Source: Anaerolineae bacterium (GTDB lineage: Bacteria; Chloroflexota; Anaerolineae; UBA1429). From it: a stretch of 45,446 nucleotides of DNA. Where the stretch lies: the NCBI GenBank assembly GCA_007132185.1, contig SLPC01000157.1:1-45446 (forward strand), in the 5' to 3' direction. A model generated the notes under the pieces. That model was not told where the DNA came from. It saw only the letters and a program-made list of their open reading frames with translations, and searched no databases. Positions 1 through 8,228 of this stretch are shown here, piece after piece. Numbering within the stretch: position 1 is the stretch's first letter; each line of letters opens with the position of its first letter. Position numbers and translations under genes: made by a program.

Positions 1-1155
1 CTCCAGCTCACGGGCGGCCGGGCTATCGAGGGTCAGGGCGTTCAGGGTTGCAAGCATCGCCTGTTGGTGCGTCGCGGCCTGCTGACGCACATAGTCCTCC
101 GAGCCGGCGGCGTCCAGCCTGGCCAGTATCTCGGCCAGCACGGCGTCGTCGGTAAGCGCCCCTGCGGCAGCAGGGGAAGCGTCGTCCGTAAGCGAAGCGT
201 CGCCCGTAAGCGAAGCGTCGTCCGTAAGCGAAGCGTCGTCCGTAAGCGAAGCGTCGTCCGTAAGCGAAGCGTCGTCCGTAAGCGAAGCGTCGTCCGTAAG
301 CGAAGCGTCGTCCGTGTCTTGGGTGCCGTACAGCTCGTGCAGTCGAGACTCGCCCCGTTGGCGCTCCCACGCCAGGGCGTGAATGACAGGCAGGGTCATC
401 TTGCGCGTGGCCAGATCACTGGCGGCCGACTTGCCGGTGATGGCGGGGTCGCCCCAGATGCCCAGCAGGTCGTCGGTCAACTGAAAGGCCAGGCCCAGAT
501 GGCGGCCAAAGCGGCCCAGGGCGTCGACCATCGCTCCATCGGCATCCCCCAATAGGGCGCCGAGACGCGTGGACGCGGCAATCAGCGCTGCTGTCTTGCC
601 GGCGATCATCTCGCCATAGGCCTTCTCGGTGACATCCAGGCGTCCCTCAAAGGAGATGTCCAGGTGCTGGCCTTGACAGAGGGCGAGACAGGTCTCGTCG
701 AATTGCTGCGCCACCTGAACGATGGTTCGCTCCCGATAGCCATAGTCGCGCAGCCGATAGACGGCCAGGCGCGCCAGAGTCCACATGGCATCACCGGTGT
801 TGATCCCCTGGGCCAGGCCCCATAACTTCCATATGGTTGTGCGATGATGCCGCAGGGGGCTATTGTCCTCGATGTCGTCGTGGATCAGCGAAAAGTTGTG
901 CACCAGCTCGATGGCGGCTGCGGCGGGCACCGCCCGCTCCCAGATGCCACCCACCGCCTCGCAGGCGAGCAGGCAGAGCACCGGACGCAGGCGCTTGCCG
1001 CGCGCCCCCTGTATCGGGTCGCCGTCGGTATTGGCCCAGCCCAGGTGGTAGCGCATCATGTCGTACAGCGGCGCGTGCACGGGGGCAGGCGGGCTGACGA
1101 TCTCTTGCAGTTCGGCCTCGATGGCGTCCAGATAGGGCGACAGATCAAGAGCCAT
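1..1155 (-). CDS. Polyprenyl (geranylgeranyl/farnesyl-type) diphosphate synthase, 3' end outside window
   Basis: This enzyme makes linear prenyl diphosphates by successive head-to-tail condensation of IPP onto an allylic diphosphate. The ATG at 1155 opens a frame that stays open to base 1, giving at least 385 residues, so the C-terminus is missing here. The first Asp-rich motif is DDIED, after SLIH in a typical EL-HNFSLIHDD block; the second is DDLLGIWGD after FQLT. Both bind Mg-diphosphate in the family, and a GKRLRP motif lies near residue 53. The start overlaps the stop of the upstream idi2 gene by 11 bases, so the two are probably translated together and supply and use IPP/DMAPP. After the second Asp-rich motif, in a region that is normally a short loop, there is a low-complexity run of TDDASL repeats. 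Chain length cannot be read from the sequence. Family assignment is firm. Confidence 0.93.
   Translation of the reverse strand, partial: MALDLSPYLDAIEAELQEIVSPPAPVHAPLYDMMRYHLGWANTDGDPIQGARGKRLRPVLCLLACEAVGGIWERAVPAAAAIELVHNFSLIHDDIEDNSPLRHHRTTIWKLWGLAQGINTGDAMWTLARLAVYRLRDYGYRERTIVQVAQQFDETCLALCQGQHLDISFEGRLDVTEKAYGEMIAGKTAALIAASTRLGALLGDADGAMVDALGRFGRHLGLAFQLTDDLLGIWGDPAITGKSAASDLATRKMTLPVIHALAWERQRGESRLHELYGTQDTDDASLTDDASLTDDASLTDDASLTDDASLTDDASLTGDASLTDDASPAAAGALTDDAVLAEILARLDAAGSEDYVRQQAATHQQAMLATLNALTLDSPAARELE
181..306. repeat. 18-bp tandem repeat, seven units, inside the prenyl synthase gene
   Basis: Seven head-to-tail copies of an 18-base unit (gtcgtccgtaagcgaagc on the + strand) run from 181 to 306, with a partial eighth copy at 307-315. 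Only the second unit (199-216) differs, by one base. On the coding strand each unit encodes TDDASL (TGDASL in the variant). A degenerate copy with a short alanine-rich insertion occurs at about 145-180. Because 18 is a multiple of three, copy-number change keeps the reading frame. The near-identity of the units points to recent slippage expansion. Confidence 0.95.
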
Positions 1156-2179
1156 CGGCTGCGCTCCTCACATAGATGCGCTCGGGCACCAGGTCGGCGA
1201 CCGTGCGAGAACCGGTGCAGAACAGGGCGATGGACAACTGCCGCTGTGTGACCTCGAGCTGTTGATGCAACGCCTCCTCGGACACCAGAGCCGCCAGCAG
1301 CAGCGGGCGGGCCATGCCTACCAGGTTGGCGCCCAGTGCCAGACACTTGGCTACGTCGACACCGGTCGCGATCCCGCCACTGGCGATGAGGGGCAGGTCG
1401 GGGCAAGCGTCGCGGGCCTGCATGAGGGCTTTGGCCGTCGGCAGGCCCCAATCGTCAAAGGCGATGGCCACCTGGCGCTCCCGCTCCGATTCTAGCCGGT
1501 GGCCCTCCACGCGGCTCCAGGAGGTGCCCCCGCTGCCGGCCACGTCGACAGCGGCCACCCCCGCCTCTTGCAGACGACGCGCCGTCTCACCGGTGATGCC
1601 CCAGCCCACCTCTTTGACGATCACGGGGTAAGGCGCCTGTCGGCACAGGGCCTCGATCTTGGCCAACAACCCCGAGAAATCGGTGTTGCCGCCGGGCTGG
1701 ATCATCTCCTGCAGGGCGTTTAGGTGCAGTACCAGCGCGTCAGCGCTCACCGCCTCCACGGCGCGTTGGCAGTCGTCCACACCCAGGCCATAGTTGAGCT
1801 GTACGGCGCCCAGATTGGCGAACAGGAGCACGTCTGGCGCCACATCGCGCACCTGAAAGCTCGCCATCTGTTGCGGATCATCCAGGGCCACGCGCTGCGA
1901 GCCCAGGCCCATCGCCAGGCCCAGCGTCTGGGCGGCCTGGGCCAGGCGCCGGTTGAGGTCGGCGGCGCGGGGTGTGCCGCCGGTCATGGCAGAGATGAGC
2001 AGCGGGGCGCCCAGTTCATGTCCCAGAAAGCGGGCGCGCAGGGAGACATCCGATAGGGCCATCTCGGGCAGGGCGCACGGCAGCAGTTGATAGCGCTCCA
2101 GTCCCGTGGTGTGGGCAGAGCGCACATCCTGGGTCGCCGTGATGTCCAGATGCTCCTCTTTGCGGTCACTCACACGCAC
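1145..2179 (-). CDS. fni: Isopentenyl-diphosphate delta-isomerase, type 2 (FMN-dependent)
   Basis: This enzyme interconverts IPP and DMAPP using reduced FMN and Mg, in the cytosol. The protein has 344 residues, the usual family length. Visible motifs are RKEEHL at 6-11, SAMTGG at 63-68 (FMN site), HLNALQE at 152-158 (substrate and Mg ligands), VKEVGWG at 188-194, AGSGGTSW at 214-221 and ASGGI at 266-270, as expected for a TIM-barrel type 2 enzyme rather than a Nudix type 1 enzyme. The start is GTG at 2179; a second in-frame GTG at 2173 is about equally good, since the AAGGAAAAAGAGG stretch upstream could serve either. The stop lies inside the start of the prenyl synthase gene, so the two form an operon that balances the C5 pool before chain elongation. 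Confidence 0.95.
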   Translation of the reverse strand: MRVSDRKEEHLDITATQDVRSAHTTGLERYQLLPCALPEMALSDVSLRARFLGHELGAPLLISAMTGGTPRAADLNRRLAQAAQTLGLAMGLGSQRVALDDPQQMASFQVRDVAPDVLLFANLGAVQLNYGLGVDDCQRAVEAVSADALVLHLNALQEMIQPGGNTDFSGLLAKIEALCRQAPYPVIVKEVGWGITGETARRLQEAGVAAVDVAGSGGTSWSRVEGHRLESERERQVAIAFDDWGLPTAKALMQARDACPDLPLIASGGIATGVDVAKCLALGANLVGMARPLLLAALVSEEALHQQLEVTQRQLSIALFCTGSRTVADLVPERIYVRSAADGS

Positions 2180-2208
2180 CTCTTTTTCCTTTTTGTGACG
2201 TTGACTCC

Positions 2209-2237
2209 AGTGTAGTGCGCGCCCGATTGCGTGTCAA
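2209..2237 (-). promoter_or_regulatory. Promoter of the idi2-prenyl synthase operon
   Basis: On the minus strand, TTGACA (2237-2232) and TACACT (2214-2209) are separated by exactly 17 bases, 30 bases ahead of the GTG start. The -35 is a perfect consensus match. The rest of the gap up to 2445 holds no gene that I can see, only a short CACAC-A-GTGTG dyad near 2300. Confidence 0.7.
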
Positions 2238-2445
2238 TAGGGCTTTTGCCTATGTTGTGCCCGGCTGGGTTAGGGCCTGCCCTTGCGAACACACAGTGTG
2301 CAGTGCCAACACATGGAGCGCGCATTGTGTCAGGACATGGGTAAACTTTTCGCGACAGGGCGATCTCTCGGCTCCGTCGGGCACGGCGCGACGATCCTTG
2401 CATGGGAGAGGGAATGGCGGGCCCGGGATCGCGGTGTGCACGAGA

Positions 2446-3507
2446 CTACCAGGCGCGCTCCGTGGCTCGCGCCGCGACCCAGGCCGCTGCCACCCCCGCC
2501 GCCACGATCAGGGCGCCCAGGATGGCCACATCCACGGCGATATCGCCCCAGCCCGCGCCAAACAGGCTGATCTCGACGATGGGGCCCAGCATATAGTAGG
2601 TGGGAAAGAGCCTCGCCACCCACTGGGGCAGCTCGGGAAAGAGGTAAAAGATGGCGGGGGCATAGAGCAGGATGCCGATCGCCTTGACCACGGTGAACAG
2701 GGTGCTGATGTCGTGCACCAAGGTGCCCAGGATGACGCCCCCCTCCGCGGCCAGCAGGGCGCTCAGCGCCACCAGCCCGACCATGAGCCAGGGGTGAGGC
2801 CCGAACGCGCGGTTCAGGGCCAGGATCACGATGCCCATGATGGTGCTGACCACCATGCCCACAGCCGCTTTGCTGATCAGGACATCGCCCAACGTGACGG
2901 GGGTGATGGTCAGCGCCCCCAGCGTGCGCGCCTGCTTTTCCTGCACCAGCGACGTGGCGGGCACCATGGTCCCGCCGATGATGATGGTCATGATCACGAC
3001 CAGGGGAAAGAGGCGTTCGGCCCACGACAGCGCCTCGGCCTCGCCCAGCAGCGTCGTCTCGATCTGTACGGGCACCTCACTCCCGGCCAGCGCCATCATC
3101 TGGCGCAACAGGGCGGTGGCCAGCACGCTGCGATCCCGGACCAGACTCTCGCCCCACACATAGGCGTCAACCACCACTGGGCGGCCGGCGGCCATGGCTT
3201 GATCGAGCTCCTCGGGCAGCACGATTCCCATGTCGAGCGCGCCACGCTCCACATCCCGCAGGAGAGGTTGCGTGTCCTCGTACGAGCGCAGGCTCACATA
3301 ATCGAGCCGGGCGAGCTCCGCCGGCAGCGCCGAGGCGCCTCGATCCACGACGCCCAGGCGCGGCGCATCGGCGAACAGAGTGCCCAGCAACAGCGAGATC
3401 ACCAGGCTGGCCACCAGCGGGATCACGATGGCAAAGACGATAATCAGGCTGCGAGAGCCGCGAAAGAGGTCCTTGGCCAGCAACGCCAGAATGCGTCTTG
3501 CTCTCAT
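2446..3507 (-). CDS. ABC-2 type transporter permease (third gene of export operon)
   Basis: Membrane subunit of a type-5 (ABC-2) export system, 353 residues. It has the classic layout. One membrane segment follows a positively charged N-terminus (MRARRILALLAKDLFRG; about residues 20-45). A long extracytoplasmic domain follows (about 46-165). A block of hydrophobic helices fills the C-terminal half, starting with PLVVIMTIIIGG, and includes the conserved LVQEKQ-RTLGALTITP coupling region. The start is ATG at 3507, which overlaps the upstream stop as ATGA; in-frame sequence further upstream is out-of-frame readthrough of the neighbouring permease. It shares topology with the next permease, so the two probably form a heterodimer. 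The substrate is unknown; drugs or lipids are usual for the family. Confidence 0.9.
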   Translation of the reverse strand: MRARRILALLAKDLFRGSRSLIIVFAIVIPLVASLVISLLLGTLFADAPRLGVVDRGASALPAELARLDYVSLRSYEDTQPLLRDVERGALDMGIVLPEELDQAMAAGRPVVVDAYVWGESLVRDRSVLATALLRQMMALAGSEVPVQIETTLLGEAEALSWAERLFPLVVIMTIIIGGTMVPATSLVQEKQARTLGALTITPVTLGDVLISKAAVGMVVSTIMGIVILALNRAFGPHPWLMVGLVALSALLAAEGGVILGTLVHDISTLFTVVKAIGILLYAPAIFYLFPELPQWVARLFPTYYMLGPIVEISLFGAGWGDIAVDVAILGALIVAAGVAAAWVAARATERAW

Positions 3508-4580
3508 GCGAACCTCCGCTTGAGAACGACCACGCCCGCTCCTACGATGACGATATTGAACCCTAGCAGGATCAGCAGCGGTTGCCAGACCTGGGCCCAG
3601 CCGGCCCCCAGGTTGGCCGCCTGATGGATGGCGACGGCGAGATAATGGGACGGGATGGCACGCACCCAGGCCGTGAACAGCCCGGGGAAGAGCACGCCCA
3701 GGGGCGGTATACTCAGAATTAGCAGCGCCAGCGTGGCTAGCCCTGTCACCGAGAGCATGTCGCGCCCCGAGGCGGCCAGCAGGAAACCGATGCCCGTGAC
3801 AAGAATGGACCCCAACAGCAGGGCCACCAGGATGATCAACGGCTGCTGCCCCAGGGCGCCCAGGGCCCACATCACGATCAGCGCCTGGCTCAGGGCCATG
3901 AACACGCTGGTGAGGCCCTTGGCCAAAAAGAGCTCGCCCATGCGCAGCGGCGTCGTGACCAGGGCGCGCAGCGTGCCCGTGACAAGCTCTTCCGAGAGGA
4001 GCGATGACAGCCCAAACACCTCCATCATCAGGATCATGACGGCAAACAGGGGACGCATGCGGTCGCGATGGGGGATCGGGTCACCGGCCAGATCGGGCCC
4101 CAACGTTTCGGCGCGCACCTCGATCTCTAGCGGCCTGCCGCTCAAGACCAGCGAGAGACCCTCGACCAGCCCGACCATCATGTCGCGCATCTCGGCGGGC
4201 GCATCGGCCCGCATGTATAGCCCCACGGTGGGACCCTCCCCGGCCATGAGGGCCGCCTGCAGGTCCTCCGGCAGGACGAGCCCGGCCATCACGTCATCGT
4301 CCAGCACCGCCTGACGTAAAGCGGCATCGGACTCGAAGATGTGGAGGTCAAGGGCCTGGCCCTCCGCCTCTTCGGCCTGGATCAACGATCGCAGCCCCTC
4401 CACAGTGGCCCCCGGGGGGTAGACGCCCATGGACAGGGTCTCGTCCAGGGTGGGGGGCAGGGCAAAGTAGATCCCGATAAAGGCGCCCAGGCTGAGGACG
4501 GTGATAAAGGCAAAGAAGCGGTTGCGAAAGAACAGCCGCAGGTCCTTGCGCATCAGCGCTCGTATGGCTTGCCAGCGCAT
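3504..4580 (-). CDS. ABC-2 type transporter permease (second gene of export operon)
   Basis: ABC-2 family permease of 358 residues. It has an N-terminal membrane helix after ALMRKDLRLFFRNRFF, a soluble loop of about 140 residues and a C-terminal bundle of about five helices. The LLSEELVTGTLRALVTTP segment is the typical element that contacts the ATPase. The ATG at 4580 overlaps the ATPase stop as TGATG, and a GTG one codon earlier (4583) is possible. Its own stop overlaps the next permease start as ATGA. This tight coupling suggests one mRNA and a fixed 1:1:1 stoichiometry. Substrate not evident. Confidence 0.9.
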   Translation of the reverse strand: MRWQAIRALMRKDLRLFFRNRFFAFITVLSLGAFIGIYFALPPTLDETLSMGVYPPGATVEGLRSLIQAEEAEGQALDLHIFESDAALRQAVLDDDVMAGLVLPEDLQAALMAGEGPTVGLYMRADAPAEMRDMMVGLVEGLSLVLSGRPLEIEVRAETLGPDLAGDPIPHRDRMRPLFAVMILMMEVFGLSSLLSEELVTGTLRALVTTPLRMGELFLAKGLTSVFMALSQALIVMWALGALGQQPLIILVALLLGSILVTGIGFLLAASGRDMLSVTGLATLALLILSIPPLGVLFPGLFTAWVRAIPSHYLAVAIHQAANLGAGWAQVWQPLLILLGFNIVIVGAGVVVLKRRFA

Positions 4581-5443
4581 CACGACAGCCCCCGCCCGGT
4601 GATCCTGATAAAGATGTCCTCCAGGCTGGCCTCGCGGCTATGAATGGTCACCACCTGCTCCTGGCTGAACAGCGACTGCAGGGCGCCCGGCGTCTCGGGC
4701 TCGTCCAACATGATCTCGCGGGTTTCCAGCGCCCCCGTCTCGGTGGCCACCTGCGCCTCGACGAGGCGGGTGCCATAGCGCTGCTTGAGGCTGTGGGGCG
4801 TGTCGAGCGCTGCGATACGGCCCTGATTGATGAACGCCACCCGATCGCAGAGGCGTTCGGCCTCCAGCATGTCGTGGGTGGTGAGAAAGACCGTGGCGCC
4901 CCGCTCGCGTTCCTCCAGCACCAGGTTGCGAATGGCCTCGGCCGACACCGGATCCAGCCCCTCGGTGGGCTCGTCCAGGAAGAGGATGCGGGGCTGATGG
5001 ATCAGCGCGCGCGCCACCATCAAGCGCTGCTTCATGCCCTTGGAGTAGCCGCCGACTCGGTCGCGTTCGCGACCGGCCAATCCGACCCGGCGTAACAGGG
5101 CGTCCACATCGAGGTCGCGCACAGCATAGAGCTGGGCAAAGAGGGCCAGGTTCTCGGCGGCCGACATCTGCTCGTACAGGTTGGCTACCTCGAAACAGAC
5201 GCCGATCTGGGCCTGGACGGCGCTGGTGTGCCGGGCCACATCCAGTCCCAGCAGGAGGGCGCGGCCCTCATGAGGCCTGGATTGTCCCGTCAGCATGCGC
5301 ACGGTGGTGGTCTTGCCGGCGCCGTTGGGCCCCAGGAAGCCGAGGATCTCGCCTTGGGCCACGCCAAAACTGACGTCGTCCACAGCCACAAGCTCACCAT
5401 AGCGATAGGTCAGGTTCTCGGCGACGATGGCATACTCGCTCAC
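4580..5443 (-). CDS. ABC transporter ATP-binding protein (first gene of export operon)
   Basis: Cytoplasmic ATPase that powers the two ABC-2 permeases downstream; 287 residues. Walker A is GPNGAGKT at 38-45, the signature is YSKGMKQR at 133-140 (a variant of LSGGQ common in the CcmA/DrrA group) and Walker B plus the catalytic Glu is ILFLDEPTEGLDP from 153. The C-terminal extension of about 75 residues after the nucleotide-binding fold is typical of DrrA-like exporters. The start is GTG at 5443 with GGGGGTGG a few bases upstream. It lies 77 bases after the sulfatase stop on the same strand. I see no clear promoter in that gap, only a small CTGCT/AGCAG hairpin, so read-through from upstream is possible. 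Confidence 0.93.
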   Translation of the reverse strand: MSEYAIVAENLTYRYGELVAVDDVSFGVAQGEILGFLGPNGAGKTTTVRMLTGQSRPHEGRALLLGLDVARHTSAVQAQIGVCFEVANLYEQMSAAENLALFAQLYAVRDLDVDALLRRVGLAGRERDRVGGYSKGMKQRLMVARALIHQPRILFLDEPTEGLDPVSAEAIRNLVLEERERGATVFLTTHDMLEAERLCDRVAFINQGRIAALDTPHSLKQRYGTRLVEAQVATETGALETREIMLDEPETPGALQSLFSQEQVVTIHSREASLEDIFIRITGRGLS

Positions 5444-5520
5444 AGGACCACCCCCAAGGTTGCGCGAGTCGGCAAGAGATCCTGCTCTAACGAAGCAGGC
5501 CGCGTTGATGACCGGGTTCC

Positions 5521-6942
5521 TCAGGACTCGTCCCAGTCAGGGTTCGGCTGTGGGATCTTGGCCTCTATACTCTCACGCCAGGCCACCAGCCGCGCATGCA
5601 GCTCGGCGGTTAGGGCTGGCTGTTCCTCGGCCAGGTTGTGCTCCTCGGAGACATCCTCGCGCAGATTGTACAGCTCCAGCCGGCCATCCTCAAAGAACTC
5701 GATCAGCTTATAGTCGCCCGAGCGCAGCGAGCAGCCCGGCGTGCCCCCCTGGTTGCCGTAATGGGGATAGTGCCAGTAGATGGCATCGCGTTCCAGAGGC
5801 GGATGGGGGGCTTGGGCGTTCTGCAACAGAGGCATGATGCTCACGCCATCCACATGCTGCTCAGGCAGCAGGGGTAGACCGGCCATCTCTAGCATGGTGG
5901 GGTAAAAGTCGGTGCTGGTGACTGGCGCGGCGCAGAGCGACCCGGGCTGGACGGTGCCTGGCCAGCGCACCAGCAAAGGCTCGCGGGTGCCGCCCTCGTA
6001 CATCCAGCCCTTGCCCTCGGCCAGCGGGGCGTTGCAGGTCGGCGAGCCCTCGGCGGTGGCCAGCCCGCCATTATCGGAGAAAAAGATCACGATGGTGTCG
6101 TCGGCGATGCCCGTGCGCTCCAGCGTGTCCAGCAAGCGCCCGATGTTCTCGTCCAGATGCTCCACCATGGCGGCATAGACCGGGTCGGACTGCAGGTGGC
6201 GCCGCTGGACCCGCAGGTGATGCTTGTGCTCGGTGGGGAACGGCTCCCCCTCGACAAAGGGCTCGATCTGATCCAGGCCCAGGCGCCGTGCTTTTTCCTC
6301 GTACTTGGCAATGGTCTCGGGCTTGGCTTCGATGGGCGTGTGCACGGTATAGTACCAGAGGTTCAGAAAAAAGGGCTGATCGCTGGCGCCCTCAATGAGC
6401 TCGATGGCCTGGTCGGTGAGGTAATCGGTGAGGTAGGTGCCCTCCGGCACGTCGACATCCTGCAGCACGGGTATGCCCCAGGGGCTAAAATAGCCCTCGC
6501 GACCAGGCGAGCCTGCCTCGCAGCCGCCGATGTTGACATCAAAGCCATAGGCGGTGGGATATGCCCCTGGCCCGCCCAGGTGCCACTTGCCCACGTGCCA
6601 CGTGGTGTACCCGGCCTCACCCAGGGCATGGGCCAGGGTGTGCTCGTCGTCGGGCAATTCTTTGCGATAGGGTACGTCGATGAGTCGCCCTTTGGCAGGG
6701 TGCGTCTCACCCCCCCAATCTATCCAGTCGGTGATGCCCACTGTGGCGGGGTACTTGCCCGTCAGGATGCTGGCGCGAGTGGGTGAACAAACGGGGCAGG
6801 CGGCATAGGCATCCGTAAAGCGCACGCCCTCCGTCGCCAGCCGATCGATGTGGGGCGTCTCGTAAAAGGAGCTGCCGTAACAGCCAAGATCGCGCCAACC
6901 CATGTCATCGATCAGAACAAAGATCAAGTTCGGTCGCGTCAT
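5521..6942 (-). CDS. Sulfatase (arylsulfatase family, formylglycine-type)
   Basis: Hydrolyses sulfate esters; 473 residues. The catalytic Cys sits in CSPTR at 52-56, followed by ASILTGKYP; it must be converted to formylglycine by a maturase not present in this window. Metal ligands are expected at D12/D13 in the FVLIDDMG motif and in FFSDNGG further on. The fold and order of motifs match alkaline-phosphatase-superfamily sulfatases such as choline-sulfatase, N-acetylgalactosamine-sulfatase and carbohydrate sulfatases. The start is ATG at 6942 with an unusually strong Shine-Dalgarno (AAAGGAGGGGG); the in-frame ATG at 6990 lies inside a palindrome and is rejected. No signal peptide is visible, so the enzyme is probably cytoplasmic. 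The exact substrate is unknown, but a carbohydrate sulfate fits the sugar-degrading surroundings. Confidence 0.92.
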   Translation of the reverse strand: MTRPNLIFVLIDDMGWRDLGCYGSSFYETPHIDRLATEGVRFTDAYAACPVCSPTRASILTGKYPATVGITDWIDWGGETHPAKGRLIDVPYRKELPDDEHTLAHALGEAGYTTWHVGKWHLGGPGAYPTAYGFDVNIGGCEAGSPGREGYFSPWGIPVLQDVDVPEGTYLTDYLTDQAIELIEGASDQPFFLNLWYYTVHTPIEAKPETIAKYEEKARRLGLDQIEPFVEGEPFPTEHKHHLRVQRRHLQSDPVYAAMVEHLDENIGRLLDTLERTGIADDTIVIFFSDNGGLATAEGSPTCNAPLAEGKGWMYEGGTREPLLVRWPGTVQPGSLCAAPVTSTDFYPTMLEMAGLPLLPEQHVDGVSIMPLLQNAQAPHPPLERDAIYWHYPHYGNQGGTPGCSLRSGDYKLIEFFEDGRLELYNLREDVSEEHNLAEEQPALTAELHARLVAWRESIEAKIPQPNPDWDES

Positions 6943-6947
6943 AGCGT

Positions 6948-7000
6948 GCCCCCTCCTTTGACGTATCCTGTTGGCTACAGGATACGTCAAAGGAGGGGGC
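6948..7000. promoter_or_regulatory. Perfect 24-bp inverted repeat enclosing the sulfatase ribosome-binding site
   Basis: Positions 6948-6971 are the exact reverse complement of 6977-7000, with only five bases between. On the sulfatase mRNA this would fold into a 24-bp hairpin whose 3' arm ends a few bases before the ATG and contains the AGGAGGGGG ribosome-binding site, so folding would hide it. The same motif appears on the + strand in the other arm. It could be an RNA switch, a protein operator, or the product of a quasipalindrome correction event. An assembly fold-back artefact cannot be excluded from sequence alone. Confidence 0.85.
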
Positions 7001-7087
7001 GTGTCTAACTATGGATCAGGTTACAGACCAGATCCTGTCTCGTTTCAGGTCCGGGAACCAACGCATGGCCAGAACTGTGCCAGGTTC

Positions 7088-8194
7088 CTAGACGCGTTCA
7101 GACTGTGCTTTTTTCTGCTTCTGCCCATTGTGGTGCTGCATATACTTGACCCCTGCGACCACACCAACAGCCGCCGTCAGTGCCACGGCAGGTAACCAGA
7201 TGGGGCGCCAGTTCATCCCGATCAGGTCGCTTCCATCGGGTATGGGCGGCGTCTTGGGGTCCAGGTAAGGGTAGAGCTGATCGAGATAGGGTGTATCGAC
7301 GTTACCTGAGCGCAGCAACGCGAGCAGCTCTTCGGTCAGAAAGCGCATCTCGTCGCGGGCATCTCTGACGTGTCCAACGATGCTGACCTGTAACGGTTCC
7401 ATAGTGGCGAACCGAGCCACCATCGGCGCCAATACCGGCTCGGGCAGCCACTCGACGGCCTGGCCGGCCCGGGGCGAAGGCGGGATGCCCATTTGTCGTA
7501 GCCCCCGGAAGGCCTCTTTGAGACCGCGGATACCCAAGACCTGCGCATCAGGTGTGCGCGCCAGCCGATCGGTGCTGAGGTCCGCCGCATACAGTGCCAG
7601 GGCCAGCGGAATAATCCCGGCCGAATGGTATTTGAGCCATGCATCCATATCTGTGCGGATCACAACGGTATAACCGCGCATGCTCTCGAGGATGGCGGCC
7701 ATACGCCGCGTGCGGGGGGTCACCCTGCCATCCACCTCGCCAATAGGCAGCTCCCAGGGGCGTCCCGCCACCTGAGGAACGATACGCATAACGTGCCCAT
7801 GGCGCTCTCCGCCGGGAAGTGGAAAGCCCACCATAACACGCTCGCGTCCCAAGGCCTCTGTCAATTCTGCAAACCCGCCGATATTGCTCATCATAAATAG
7901 CACGGTCGGTGAGCTCTCATTGGCTGCCAGGGTCGGCAGGATCTCGAGAGCTTGATTCTTGCGCATCACCACGAGGATCAGGTCGTACGAGTCGTCCTTT
8001 TCCAGTTTCTCGATCGTCTCCACATGCCAGGTCTCGCGCTCGGCTGTTAGAGCATCTTCCAACACAATCCCATACTCGCGAAGATTCTCGAGGCGTTCTC
8101 CCCGGGCCAAGGCGACAACGTTGTGCCCGGCCTCTGCCAGGCGGGCGGCAAACACGCTACCTAACGGTCCCATTCCATAAACAAGTATGCGCAT
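7088..8194 (-). CDS. Ketopantoate reductase-like (ApbA/PanE family) protein with C-terminal membrane anchor
   Basis: NAD(P)-dependent reductase of the ApbA/PanE superfamily, 368 residues. The N-terminal Rossmann fold shows MRILVYGMGPLGS (glycines 7-13) and VVMRKNQ around residue 80. The C-terminal helical domain carries the family-type catalytic-lysine context LKYHSAGIIPLA near 190. Unusually, the last 40 residues hold a hydrophobic stretch of about 21 residues (332-352) followed by a short positively charged tail, which looks like a single membrane anchor. PanE enzymes are normally about 300 residues and soluble, so the substrate need not be ketopantoate. A start at ATG 8194 fits, with GAGAGGAGAT upstream. 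It precedes the sulfatase on the same strand by 145 bases. Confidence 0.82.
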   Translation of the reverse strand: MRILVYGMGPLGSVFAARLAEAGHNVVALARGERLENLREYGIVLEDALTAERETWHVETIEKLEKDDSYDLILVVMRKNQALEILPTLAANESSPTVLFMMSNIGGFAELTEALGRERVMVGFPLPGGERHGHVMRIVPQVAGRPWELPIGEVDGRVTPRTRRMAAILESMRGYTVVIRTDMDAWLKYHSAGIIPLALALYAADLSTDRLARTPDAQVLGIRGLKEAFRGLRQMGIPPSPRAGQAVEWLPEPVLAPMVARFATMEPLQVSIVGHVRDARDEMRFLTEELLALLRSGNVDTPYLDQLYPYLDPKTPPIPDGSDLIGMNWRPIWLPAVALTAAVGVVAGVKYMQHHNGQKQKKAQSERV

Positions 8195-8228
8195 CAGTGA
8201 TCTCCTCTCACATCATATATCATCGAGG

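Noticed and set aside
23-555. Long frames through the tandem repeat on both strands
   Set aside because: An 18-base unit keeps several frames open; only the frame with the prenyl synthase motifs is supported.
2300-2345. TGGCAC-containing sigma-54-like site on the minus strand
   Set aside because: The -12 element is not present at the required spacing.
2215-3624. 469-codon + strand frame opposite the ABC-2 permease
   Set aside because: Low-complexity His/Gly/Gln/Asp-rich product, typical antisense shadow of a GC-rich gene; it also runs across the idi2 promoter.
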